Positions 1-5,941 of a stretch of 11,581 bases of DNA are shown one piece after another. This DNA comes from Candidatus Borrarchaeota archaeon (lineage in GTDB: Archaea; Asgardarchaeota; Sifarchaeia; Borrarchaeales; Borrarchaeaceae). How positions within the stretch are numbered: position 1 is the first letter of the stretch; the number at the start of each line of letters is the position of its first letter. The DNA is taken from the NCBI GenBank assembly GCA_016840645.1, contig JAEORY010000086.1:1-11581 (forward strand), in the 5' to 3' direction. A program made the translations under genes and the position numbers. The notes under the pieces were generated by a model. The model ran no database searches, was not told the DNA's origin, and saw only the letters and a list, made by a program, of their open reading frames with translations.

Positions 1-211
1 GAGTAAACATTTCGTCGTCTTCTTCAAATTCTATTTCGACAGTTTTAGCATCGGCTTCAATAGGAGGTGAATACACTGCGGTTCTTTTTTTCCTCCTCCC
101 CTTCCCGTTAGTGGTGCTGACGGTTGCTTCTAAGATGTTAACTTTGTTCTGCAACTTTTCTAACTCCTGTTGAATCATGTCATTAGAGCTTCGGATAAAA
201 AACTTTTTCAT
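1..211 (-). CDS. Small charged hypothetical protein, 3' end beyond window
   Basis: Partial gene: 70 codons are visible and the frame is still open at base 1. ATG at 211-209 is preceded by AGGAG, which overlaps the TAG stop of the upstream gene (226-228), so the two genes are probably co-transcribed and perhaps translationally coupled. The visible part has a basic start (MKKFFIRSS), a short helical stretch rich in Gln, Leu and Lys (about residues 12-30) that could form a coiled coil, a basic patch (GKGRRKKR, about 42-49), and then an acidic segment (EIEFEEDDE). No catalytic motif or family is recognisable. The alternation of basic and acidic blocks suggests a nucleic-acid- or protein-binding accessory factor, but that is only inference. 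Confidence 0.7.
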   Translation of the reverse strand, partial: MKKFFIRSSNDMIQQELEKLQNKVNILEATVSTTNGKGRRKKRTAVYSPPIEADAKTVEIEFEEDDEMFT

Positions 212-225
212 GAGTAACCAATCTC

Positions 226-630
226 CTAATGATGTTGTGATGTCTTAGCTTCTATACTATACCTTTTACCGCAATCTTGGCAAACAATGATTAAACGGCT
301 TCCAGCCTCTATGATAGTACATGTCTCTGGGTTTTCAAAACCATTCACATTTATACAGTCGTTGTTTCTGCATTTGTAGGGAACAGTATAGGTGGGTTTT
401 TTCTTTTTTAGTTCAACTTCCCGTTCGAGTAAATCAGCATCTAACTCTTCTAAGATCTCATGATACTCCGCTTCGGCCTGTGCTGCTCGCGCTGCTTGCT
501 TTCTTAGATGTCCGACTTGCTGTTTCTTTTCTACTTTAAAAGCTCTAATTTCCCGTTGGAGTTTTTTTAGCTTCTGTTCCAGTTCATTAATTCGACGTTT
601 TTGAAGACGTTCACTTGCGGTAGATGCCAT
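226..630 (-). CDS. Coiled-coil protein with C-terminal zinc-ribbon-like motif
   Basis: 134 aa. ATG at 630 has a strong AAAAGGAG Shine-Dalgarno 5 nt upstream. Residues 6-77 are a long, highly charged helix with heptad-like spacing and end in a KKKKK-type basic patch; this should be a coiled coil. Residues 84-125 hold Cys87-x4-Cys92, Cys104 and Cys117-x2-Cys120; the outer pairs are spaced like a zinc ribbon, with CQDCGKRY as the second knuckle. The family is not recognised. A coiled coil joined to a zinc ribbon is typical of small DNA- or RNA-polymerase-binding accessory proteins, but no role can be assigned. It follows the receiver-domain gene after 62 bases that hold no clear terminator or promoter. 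Confidence 0.8.
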   Translation of the reverse strand: MASTASERLQKRRINELEQKLKKLQREIRAFKVEKKQQVGHLRKQAARAAQAEAEYHEILEELDADLLEREVELKKKKPTYTVPYKCRNNDCINVNGFENPETCTIIEAGSRLIIVCQDCGKRYSIEAKTSQHH

Positions 631-692
631 CGTGACTCCTTTTAAAAGTTTTACGAGACAGCTCTGAAGTTTCTGAACAAGGGTAAGTAGTA

Positions 693-1055
693 TTATTGAA
701 TCTGCGTCGCTACTTCAATTGCTTTCTTGATACGATGAATAAAGTTGTCACACCCTTTATAAATCGCATCGATTTGTAATTTATCATCGTATTTTTTTAG
801 ATATTTGATTCCTCCTGATTGTAAAATAAAATATTTTTTCTCTTTTTGTAATTCAGGTAATAAACCTAAAAAACCACAGGAAGGATATTCATAATCTGTT
901 ATGACAAGATCCGCCCAAGGCACTTTTGGAATGGCTTCTTTAAGTGATGATACGAGATGAATGTCAGCGGTGGTTAGGACACTATGTGTAATTTCCTTTA
1001 ATAAGAATCCACTTGATGTGTCGTCTTCGACGATAAGTACTCTATTACAATCCAA
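693..1055 (-). CDS. Stand-alone CheY-like response-regulator receiver protein
   Basis: 120 aa, the usual length of one receiver (REC) domain with no output domain. Canonical landmarks are visible: the acidic pocket at Asp11-Asp12 in VLIVEDD, the phosphoacceptor Asp54 in DLVITDY, the switch Ser80 in ILQSGG, and the conserved Lys100 in AIYKG, where the usual following Pro is replaced by Cys102. Such proteins accept phosphate from a histidine kinase and signal through protein contacts, as CheY and Spo0F do. The only plausible start is TTG at 1055-1053, preceded by AAGGGGGGAG; no in-frame ATG or GTG fits. No kinase gene is in the window, so if functional it would use a host kinase. The partner is unknown. 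It lies downstream of the fibre cassettes, beyond a hairpin. Confidence 0.85.
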   Translation of the reverse strand: MDCNRVLIVEDDTSSGFLLKEITHSVLTTADIHLVSSLKEAIPKVPWADLVITDYEYPSCGFLGLLPELQKEKKYFILQSGGIKYLKKYDDKLQIDAIYKGCDNFIHRIKKAIEVATQIQ

Positions 1056-1129
1056 GACTCCCCCCTTATATTTAGGGTTACTTAAATTGTCCTACGCCAT
1101 TTTAGTAAATAATACAATCCGTATAATTA

Positions 1130-1151
1130 CCTATACTTTCATAAGTATAGG
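1130..1151. terminator. Hairpin after fibre F4, possible terminator
   Basis: Perfect 9-bp inverted repeat CCTATACTT / AAGTATAGG with a 4-base TCAT loop, about 22 bases beyond the F4 stop. A T-rich run (TTTTTATTA) follows it on the plus strand, while on the minus strand the sequence after the stem is only TAATTATAC. The location suits termination of the fibre operon, yet the T-tract favours plus-strand transcription, where no gene is visible. It may be bidirectional or an operator for the receiver gene. Confidence 0.4.
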
Positions 1152-1173
1152 TTTTTATTAAAATTTGTACCGT

Positions 1174-2170
1174 TTATTTTCTGATCATAATTACAAAATT
1201 CATCGAAGCATTCGCTGGATCTGGTAAAGTCCAACTACGACACCAAACTCTCAATAAGGTTGCACTTAACGCAGATACTTTGCACATAACTTCTTGATCG
1301 TATGATGAACCACTACCATATGCTTGCGCCATTGAACCAGAAATTACTGTGGGTACTGGTAAATCAAATGAGCAAGTGCCGCCCGACATATTAAGTGCAA
1401 AACTAAGCCCAACAGTCATTGAATTACTACCAATGAAAATGGCGTATTTGCATCGATATTACTTGTTGCACAAGTATCGCTTGAAGCTGATGGAGAATAA
1501 ACACCGCTAACAACATTTCCAATCCCCGCATTGCCATCTGTTCTTACTGATAGCTCGGCAGCAGGATCACTAGCGGAACTAATGCCTAACCTTAACACTT
1601 CATCTTGGTGTGTTGTAGTACCAGCATCATGAATGAAGAATGATAGTCTATTACTATTAGCAGTACCAGAATGATAAGCCTTAATAGAATGGTATCTAAT
1701 AGACGGACTATCTGTTCTCGTAAATCTTAAGACTTCACCTTCTACTTCTGATAATGAATGCCTCACTTCTAACGCAGGATAAGTACCTGCGTCACTTATT
1801 ATACTAGTATTACCCGTTGAGTTAATATAGAACCTAGACTGACTTCCTTGCCGAATTTGAAACTCACCTAAAGTTGCTAAATTTGTTCCAATAGACCAAT
1901 CAACTACATTATCACTTCCAGCAAATTCTAAAGCACCATAGGCAGCAGCATTATCATTTCTAGTTATTCGTATAAAAGCATTTGAAAAAGGTTTATTTAT
2001 ATCAAGTGCTCTTTGAGGCACAGCACCCACCCCAAAATTCTTATCCGTGTAGACATCCCCACTACCAGTGAGCTTCAGATCCCCACTCGGAGCATTGATG
2101 ATTTTGTCCACCCCGTAAGCTAAGGTGGCGAAGAAAGCGACAGAGACTAAAAATACAAATAGTTTTTCAT
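1174..2170 (-). pseudogene. F4: secreted tail-fibre-like protein, disrupted by two frameshifts
   Basis: Fourth copy of the fibre family, now in two frames. ATG at 2170 has an AAGGAAG Shine-Dalgarno. Codon 3 lacks one A (five A after ATG, six needed), so reading from ATG stops after seven residues. Restoring it gives MKKLFVFLVSV..., matching the F3 signal peptide, followed by VDKIINAPSG and the family module (bases 2111-2025). The body has the 'FGVG..P...LDI' fibre repeat. A second shift near 1436-1439 (TTTT on the coding strand, five needed) separates the part ending NTPFSLVVIQ from a downstream frame (1419-1174) that continues in the style of fibre C-terminal domains (IGSNSMTVGLSFALNMSGG). 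Both lesions are one-base shortfalls in homopolymers, so decay and read error are both possible. Corrected length would be about 330 aa. Confidence 0.75.
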
Positions 2171-2189
2171 TTTTAACTTCCTTGTTTAA

Positions 2190-2223
2190 TTATCCTAACC
2201 AGTCCGTTAAACATATTCTTCCC
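2190..2223 (-). repeat. Shortened copy of the gene X 3' end, between F3 and F4
   Basis: The coding-strand sequence begins GGGAAGAATATGTTT, as in the gene X 3' end, and finishes with codons for LTDWLG and TAA. It is 34 nt where X has 57, a 23-nt internal loss that is out of frame. It begins immediately after the F3 stop and ends 19 nt before the F4 ATG. The retained LTDWLG codons differ from X only at silent positions (ACG GAC ... GGA against ACC GAT ... GGT). An open frame MFNGLVRIIKQGS runs through it and stops 2 nt before the F4 ATG. Confidence 0.85.
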
Positions 2224-3351
2224 TTATCCCTGACTACCAGCACATAAACAACGATGATAAGTAGTACTAGTATCTGAACAGGTAACAGGGCTATCAGAAC
2301 TATTCCATGCAGCAATACAAACACCAGATCCAGAATCCATCCCTCGAACATCACCGGAGCATAAAGTATTACAGCTATTTGTATTGTCGCCTCCTCGTTT
2401 AAAATATAAAGCAACACTTTGGTCTGGAGTACCAGCGTCTTCTAATTCTAATTTACTTCTTACAAATGTACCTGCGTCCTTTATAACCATTCTCTGCGTT
2501 AAAGATGCTGATGTGTTGGCAGTGTAAAGGGTTAAAATACCTGAGTTGGTTGCACCATCTCTTGTACCTGTAATTTTAGAAGCACCTGCACCGCTTGTAT
2601 CTGTAGTAGTATTATTAAATCGTAAAGAACCACCATTTTGGTCACTGCTTCTAATGTTTAAAGTTACTTCTCCACTATCGACTAAAGAGACTTTATATCC
2701 AGGACTAGTCGTACCAAAACCGACACGGCTATTACCATCAAAAGTCACCATATCTGTGGCATCATTTACTGTGAATTTAAGTCGTCCATGTCCGTGATGT
2801 GCTTTTAGATACATCGCTGTTGAGCTTCCAGCATCAGCAAAATATAAGTAACCAGCTTCTGTTCCGCTATTCTCTTTACTGGCTATTGTTAAAGATTGAT
2901 CCGCTAAAGTTGTATCACCTACAGTAAGTTGGCTGGAGTTTAGGGCTGTGCTAGAACCGACAATTACTTTTCCTCCAGAAGGGTTTAATAAAAGTGGGTA
3001 CACAGCACCACTACTCGTATTTGAGTCTTGTGCTTGTATCCAAGATCCGAATGGTGATGTGTTTTGAGTACCCATAAATAAGTTATGCGATCCACCCCCT
3101 CTTATTTGAAGAATCCCTACGGCTGTTGTGCCTACTGGGGAAGGATCGCCTTGTGTTCCTTGAACTACTAAGGAACCTCGATTGGTAACACTGCCGGGAG
3201 TAACTTTAACACCTAAGTTTTTATTGGTGTATACTTCATCACTAGCAGTTAATTTTAGATACCCACTCGGAGCATTGATTATTTTATCCACTCCGAAAGC
3301 TAAGGTGGTGAAGAAAGCAATAGAGATTAAAAACGTAAAAATCTTTTTCAT
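2224..3351 (-). CDS. F3: secreted tail-fibre-like adhesin with Cys-rich C-terminus
   Basis: 375 aa; ATG at 3351 with GGGAG 5 nt upstream. Residues 1-20 form a Sec-type signal peptide (basic MKK, hydrophobic core, LAFG before Val21). Residues 21-49 are the shared fibre module, here a diverged version (IINAPSGYLKLTASDEVYT). The middle is beta-rich with fibre repeats such as VGFGTTSPG and many Ser, Thr, Gly and Asn residues, as in trimeric phage fibres and adhesins. The last 50 residues carry six cysteines (327, 331, 345, 358, 368, 370; C-x3-C ... C-x-C), a pattern that suggests disulfides formed outside the cytoplasm. The gene sits between two copies of the X 3' end and shares only its first ~50 codons with F2 and F4. 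Surface or virion display is inferred; the target is unknown. Confidence 0.85.
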   Translation of the reverse strand: MKKIFTFLISIAFFTTLAFGVDKIINAPSGYLKLTASDEVYTNKNLGVKVTPGSVTNRGSLVVQGTQGDPSPVGTTAVGILQIRGGGSHNLFMGTQNTSPFGSWIQAQDSNTSSGAVYPLLLNPSGGKVIVGSSTALNSSQLTVGDTTLADQSLTIASKENSGTEAGYLYFADAGSSTAMYLKAHHGHGRLKFTVNDATDMVTFDGNSRVGFGTTSPGYKVSLVDSGEVTLNIRSSDQNGGSLRFNNTTTDTSGAGASKITGTRDGATNSGILTLYTANTSASLTQRMVIKDAGTFVRSKLELEDAGTPDQSVALYFKRGGDNTNSCNTLCSGDVRGMDSGSGVCIAAWNSSDSPVTCSDTSTTYHRCLCAGSQG

Positions 3352-3369
3352 TATAACTCCCTTGTTGAA

Positions 3370-3435
3370 TTACCCTAACCAATCTGTAAGGCCAAGTTGT
3401 TGTAGACGTAGAAACATATTCTTCCCACCACAGCT
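3370..3435 (-). repeat. 66-bp copy of the gene X 3' end, between F2 and F3
   Basis: It matches 4505-4570 at 62 of 66 positions and would encode SCGGKNMFLRLQQLGLTDWLG plus stop, against SGGGKNM... in X. Three of the four differences are silent (CAG/CAA, ACC/ACA, GGT/GGG) and one changes Gly to Cys. Homology stops abruptly at 3435, 8 bases after the F2 stop codon. The copy's TAA lies 18 nt before the F3 ATG, close to the 17 nt between X and F2. A 15-codon frame (MFLRLQQLGLTDWLG) with GGGA upstream could be translated, but this is unproven. Confidence 0.92.
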
Positions 3436-3443
3436 TAGTCTCC

Positions 3444-4487
3444 CTAATTCATACGGTAAGTGACAACAACATCATTAACGCCATTCCAACCACCACTTTG
3501 AGTAGGAACATTAGAAAAAGGTGCTCCAGAACCACGCCTTAAATCCATTCTTAATTGAGAAGGGCCATTATACAAAATTGTATAGTTCATTAACTCTAAG
3601 GTTCCGTTTACATTTACCCAAACCGGAAAACTTTGACTATTCCCATTAGCTGGAACTAGAGACGAGTCACTAATCGCACAAGCAAGAACAGAAGGCGATC
3701 CCGATATTGTTCCTGAAAAATTAACTCTCATATTTACTATCGTACCAATTCTAACCCAATCAAAATCAAAATTAACTCCACTCGTACTACAGGATGAATT
3801 AGTACCGCTTGAATAATGATTTAAAGTAACAGACCCTCCATTCGGAAAACTTATACCCTGTTTAAAATCAGCGATACCATCTGTGCCTATTTCAAAACCT
3901 TTAGAGCTATTATCAACAGTAAAAACAAATCCATTCCCACTATTGGCCCAAAAATTTAGATCAGTTGTGCCATAGATTCCGTGTCTTACAGAGTCACCAG
4001 GAGTTGCGGCAAACTGCATATACCAAGAGCCAACTCCCTCACCGATTTTAACTACACCTCCTGAAGTTATACGCATCCGTTCTGTTATATCACCCCCATT
4101 GGGCCTAGAATAAAGAGCTAACGCACCAGCCGAATTTGAGGGTGTTGCGTTTTCCCTTATCGCTTGTATACCACCTAATCCTGTGTAATTTGGTGTATCT
4201 GTAAATCGACTAAGGAATAGAATACCGCCACCAACTCCTGCTGCTACTGCTGCATCATCTGTAATTGCTAATGAGTAATCCAACTCCCCGGATGTTTGGG
4301 GTGTTCCTAAAAGCTCAAGAAGTGCAGTCGGGTTGTTTTTTCCGATACCTACGTTACGGTCTGTATAAATATCTCCAGAGCCTGTTAGTTTTAAGTCACC
4401 ACTCGGAGCGTTTATTACTTTATCCACTCCGAAAGCTAAGGTGGAAATAAATAGAAACGGGATTACGAACCCAACTAACTTTTTCAT
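3444..4487 (-). CDS. F2: secreted tail-fibre-like adhesin
   Basis: 347 aa. I start it at ATG 4487-4485, because AAAGGA lies just upstream and the N-terminus becomes a proper Sec signal (MKKLVGF..., cleavage likely after LAFG). An upstream in-frame start at 4517 would overlap gene X and place charged residues before the signal. Residues 21-49 are the shared module (VINAPSGDLKLTGSGDIYT...), then a 'VGIG..NPTALLEL' fibre repeat, a Gly/Ser/Asn-rich beta region, and a C-terminal domain of roughly 120 residues (WVRIGTIVNMRVNFSG ... VVVTYRMN) that looks like the beta-sandwich tips of phage tail fibres. It directly follows gene X (17-nt spacer) and probably represents the original neighbour arrangement. 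Ligand and location are not shown by the sequence. Confidence 0.85.
   Translation of the reverse strand: MKKLVGFVIPFLFISTLAFGVDKVINAPSGDLKLTGSGDIYTDRNVGIGKNNPTALLELLGTPQTSGELDYSLAITDDAAVAAGVGGGILFLSRFTDTPNYTGLGGIQAIRENATPSNSAGALALYSRPNGGDITERMRITSGGVVKIGEGVGSWYMQFAATPGDSVRHGIYGTTDLNFWANSGNGFVFTVDNSSKGFEIGTDGIADFKQGISFPNGGSVTLNHYSSGTNSSCSTSGVNFDFDWVRIGTIVNMRVNFSGTISGSPSVLACAISDSSLVPANGNSQSFPVWVNVNGTLELMNYTILYNGPSQLRMDLRRGSGAPFSNVPTQSGGWNGVNDVVVTYRMN
4341..4427 (-). repeat. Shared 29-codon N-terminal fibre module (F2 copy)
   Basis: It encodes residues 21-49 of F2. The equivalent segments are 7082-6996 in F1, 3291-3205 in F3 and 2111-2025 in F4. Core consensus is VDKxINAPSGDLKLTGSGDV, then YTDKNxGVG. 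Position right after the signal cleavage site suggests a common attachment or trimer-nucleation segment, with everything C-terminal to it variable. Confidence 0.9.
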
Positions 4488-4504
4488 CTTTTTTCCTTTA
4501 ACGT

Positions 4505-4570
4505 TTAACCTAACCAATCGGTAAGGCCAAGTTGCTGTAGACGTAGAAACATATTCTTCCCACCACCGCT
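4505..4570 (-). repeat. Parent copy of the repeated X 3' end
   Basis: Last 22 codons of gene X including stop. The same sequence recurs at 3370-3435 (62/66 identical) and in shortened form at 2190-2223. Upstream of 4570 the X sequence has no counterpart at the other copies, which defines one end of the repeated block. Confidence 0.9.
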
Positions 4571-5728
4571 TGATACGGGGAATACCACATTTGTTCGGTA
4601 GCGGTATGGTCTTGTTGCAATAGCTCCGATACCAGAACTTTGACGGAGAAGTTGTTGTTTGACTTTTCCGACACTGTTGTCTAAGGTTTCTTTAAATGTC
4701 GAGATCAGGCTATCGATGTCAGCGCCTGGGTTGTAATTCAAAGTCACCGTTTGTCCCGAAAAATCGAGATTTGTTTCTGCGTAAAGAATTCTTTGAGCAT
4801 TTAATCCCCACCACGCACCAGCTAAAACAATAAACGCTTCGATTGATTCTGGTGGTGCAGATACATTGTAGTTTGAAGGCGGCCAATAAGAATTAACTAA
4901 TCGAGTTCCTTCTAACAAATATTCATAGAGATCTTCATTGGCGTAAGCAAAAACTAACCCTAATTTTTTTTGTAGTTTATCTATTAACATCCGAAGGGAG
5001 TTGATCAGGTGTGCGGCAGTAGTCGTTACGACATGAACTACTTGATGTTCGTGGTCTATTGGGGATGTTATTGTATCCCGTACTTGCCATAACGCACTGT
5101 ATGCTCCTGCTGTACTTATCGCAGGTGTATCCACATAATAAGTAAATCCTGTTTTATCTTCGAATTCGAGAAGATCCGTCGGTCCTGATGGGCTTGGTAT
5201 TGGATATGTCAAAAAAGCTGTATGTCTTGGTGTACTGTCTTGTCCTTTCACAAATAATCGCATGGAAAGTTCAACAGGTCGGACAGTGTTTTTAAAGAAT
5301 AATCGAATTGGCGAATTTAAGAAAGATAAAAATTGTTGGAGTTCAGGCTCTTGCGGAGTGACAGCAGATTCAACAACGTCAAATTCCCACGATAACTCCC
5401 ACTGTCGCATTTCCCCATCGACCATAACGGTTGCAATTTGGTAGCGACGGTGTGGATTAGTGAGTGGAGCTTCGCGAGGAACTACCCATCCAATTTTCCA
5501 ATGCCCAGGAGCACCTGCTGGAACCGCCACACCTTGGGCAAGAATAGTCCCTGTTGGATCAAGTATTCTATACGAAGGATACGTAAGAGTGTCCAGCGGT
5601 TGGATTGGTTGTGTTTCAGCTTCATCATAAAAGAATTTCCATGTAAAAAACTCCAACTGACCTCTCGTTAAAACACGAGAAGTCTCTTGTGTCGTCGCTT
5701 GCTTACCTGGTGCTTGAGGTAATGTCAT
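4505..5728 (-). CDS. Gene X: probable phage structural protein between fibre genes
   Basis: 407 aa; ATG at 5728 with TAGGGA upstream. No signal peptide, unlike the fibre genes around it. Residues 1-125 look beta-rich and Ig-like (PSYRILDPTG, GHWKIGWVVP, YQIATVMVDGE); 135-235 is a second beta-rich section; about 235-300 is helical (INSLRMLIDKLQKKLG, EDLYEYLLEGTRLVN); 330-407 ends with a helix and a basic stretch (ATRPYRYRTNVVFPV) before the tail SGGGKNMFLRLQQLGLTDWLG. I do not recognise a named family. Size, composition and position among fibre genes suggest a tail, baseplate or fibre-anchoring protein. Its last 21 codons recur behind F2 and, shortened, behind F3, so this 3' end has acted as a recombination or duplication boundary. 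Confidence 0.85.
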   Translation of the reverse strand: MTLPQAPGKQATTQETSRVLTRGQLEFFTWKFFYDEAETQPIQPLDTLTYPSYRILDPTGTILAQGVAVPAGAPGHWKIGWVVPREAPLTNPHRRYQIATVMVDGEMRQWELSWEFDVVESAVTPQEPELQQFLSFLNSPIRLFFKNTVRPVELSMRLFVKGQDSTPRHTAFLTYPIPSPSGPTDLLEFEDKTGFTYYVDTPAISTAGAYSALWQVRDTITSPIDHEHQVVHVVTTTAAHLINSLRMLIDKLQKKLGLVFAYANEDLYEYLLEGTRLVNSYWPPSNYNVSAPPESIEAFIVLAGAWWGLNAQRILYAETNLDFSGQTVTLNYNPGADIDSLISTFKETLDNSVGKVKQQLLRQSSGIGAIATRPYRYRTNVVFPVSSGGGKNMFLRLQQLGLTDWLG

Positions 5729-5760
5729 TTTTTGTCCCTACTATCAGAATGTAGTTAAAC

Positions 5761-5776
5761 AAGTGGCTACCCACTT
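5761..5776. other. Small hairpin between F1 and gene X
   Basis: Inverted repeat AAGTGG-CTAC-CCACTT (6-bp stem, 4-base loop) in the 184-base gap before gene X, about 33 bases upstream of its ATG. No T-run follows on either strand, so it is a weak terminator candidate; it may be an mRNA structure or chance. Confidence 0.25.
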
Positions 5777-5812
5777 TATCTCTTGTCCCGGAGCACGTAC
5801 CGCATATGTTCC

Positions 5813-5941
5813 TCATTGAATTTCATATGTAATTGTAAAACTAACAGTAACAGCGGAGCCAGTTCCTACGTTATCACCCATATTCCCTAACCCAGTAGAT
5901 AGGTCAACTAGATTACAGGTTACATAGCGTTTTTGGAGCAT
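5813..5941 (-). pseudogene. Fibre-end-like reading frame overlapping the F1 3' end (scar or small ORF)
   Basis: A 42-codon frame from ATG 5941 to TGA 5813, shifted one base from F1 and overlapping its last nine codons. It reads MLQKRYVTCNLVDLSTGLGN, then MGDNVGTGSAVTVSFTITYE and IQ. The Gly/Ser/Thr-Val beta-strand ending is in the style of tail-fibre C-termini (compare VVVTYRMN at the F2 end), although it lies outside every fibre frame. No Shine-Dalgarno stands before the ATG. The best reading is the 3' scrap of an older fibre tip left when the present F1 C-terminus was acquired. After the stop, the same frame stays open for 22 more codons (GTYAVRAPGQEIKWVATC...). Confidence 0.4.

Noticed and set aside
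1430..1445. Programmed ribosomal frameshift in F4
   Set aside because: No X-XXY-YYZ slippery heptamer or downstream structure is visible, and the first lesion at codon 3 needs a separate explanation. Decay or read error is simpler.
2025..2111. GTG at 2111 as the real start of F4
   Set aside because: It encodes the first residue of the shared mature module. The upstream DNA aligns codon for codon with the F3 signal peptide once one A is restored, and there is no suitable Shine-Dalgarno for the GTG.
2190..2417. 75-codon minus-strand frame overlapping the F3 end and finishing in LTDWLG
   Set aside because: Most of it is a shadow of F3. Only the last codons match gene X, because it runs into the shortened X-tail copy.
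3182..3463. 93-codon plus-strand frame
   Set aside because: It is antisense to F3 and the X-tail copy, with no homology, no plus-strand neighbours and no convincing start site.
4488..4517. Ten-codon N-terminal extension of F2
   Set aside because: It overlaps gene X and places charged residues before the signal peptide. ATG 4487 has the AAAGGA site and matches the other family members.
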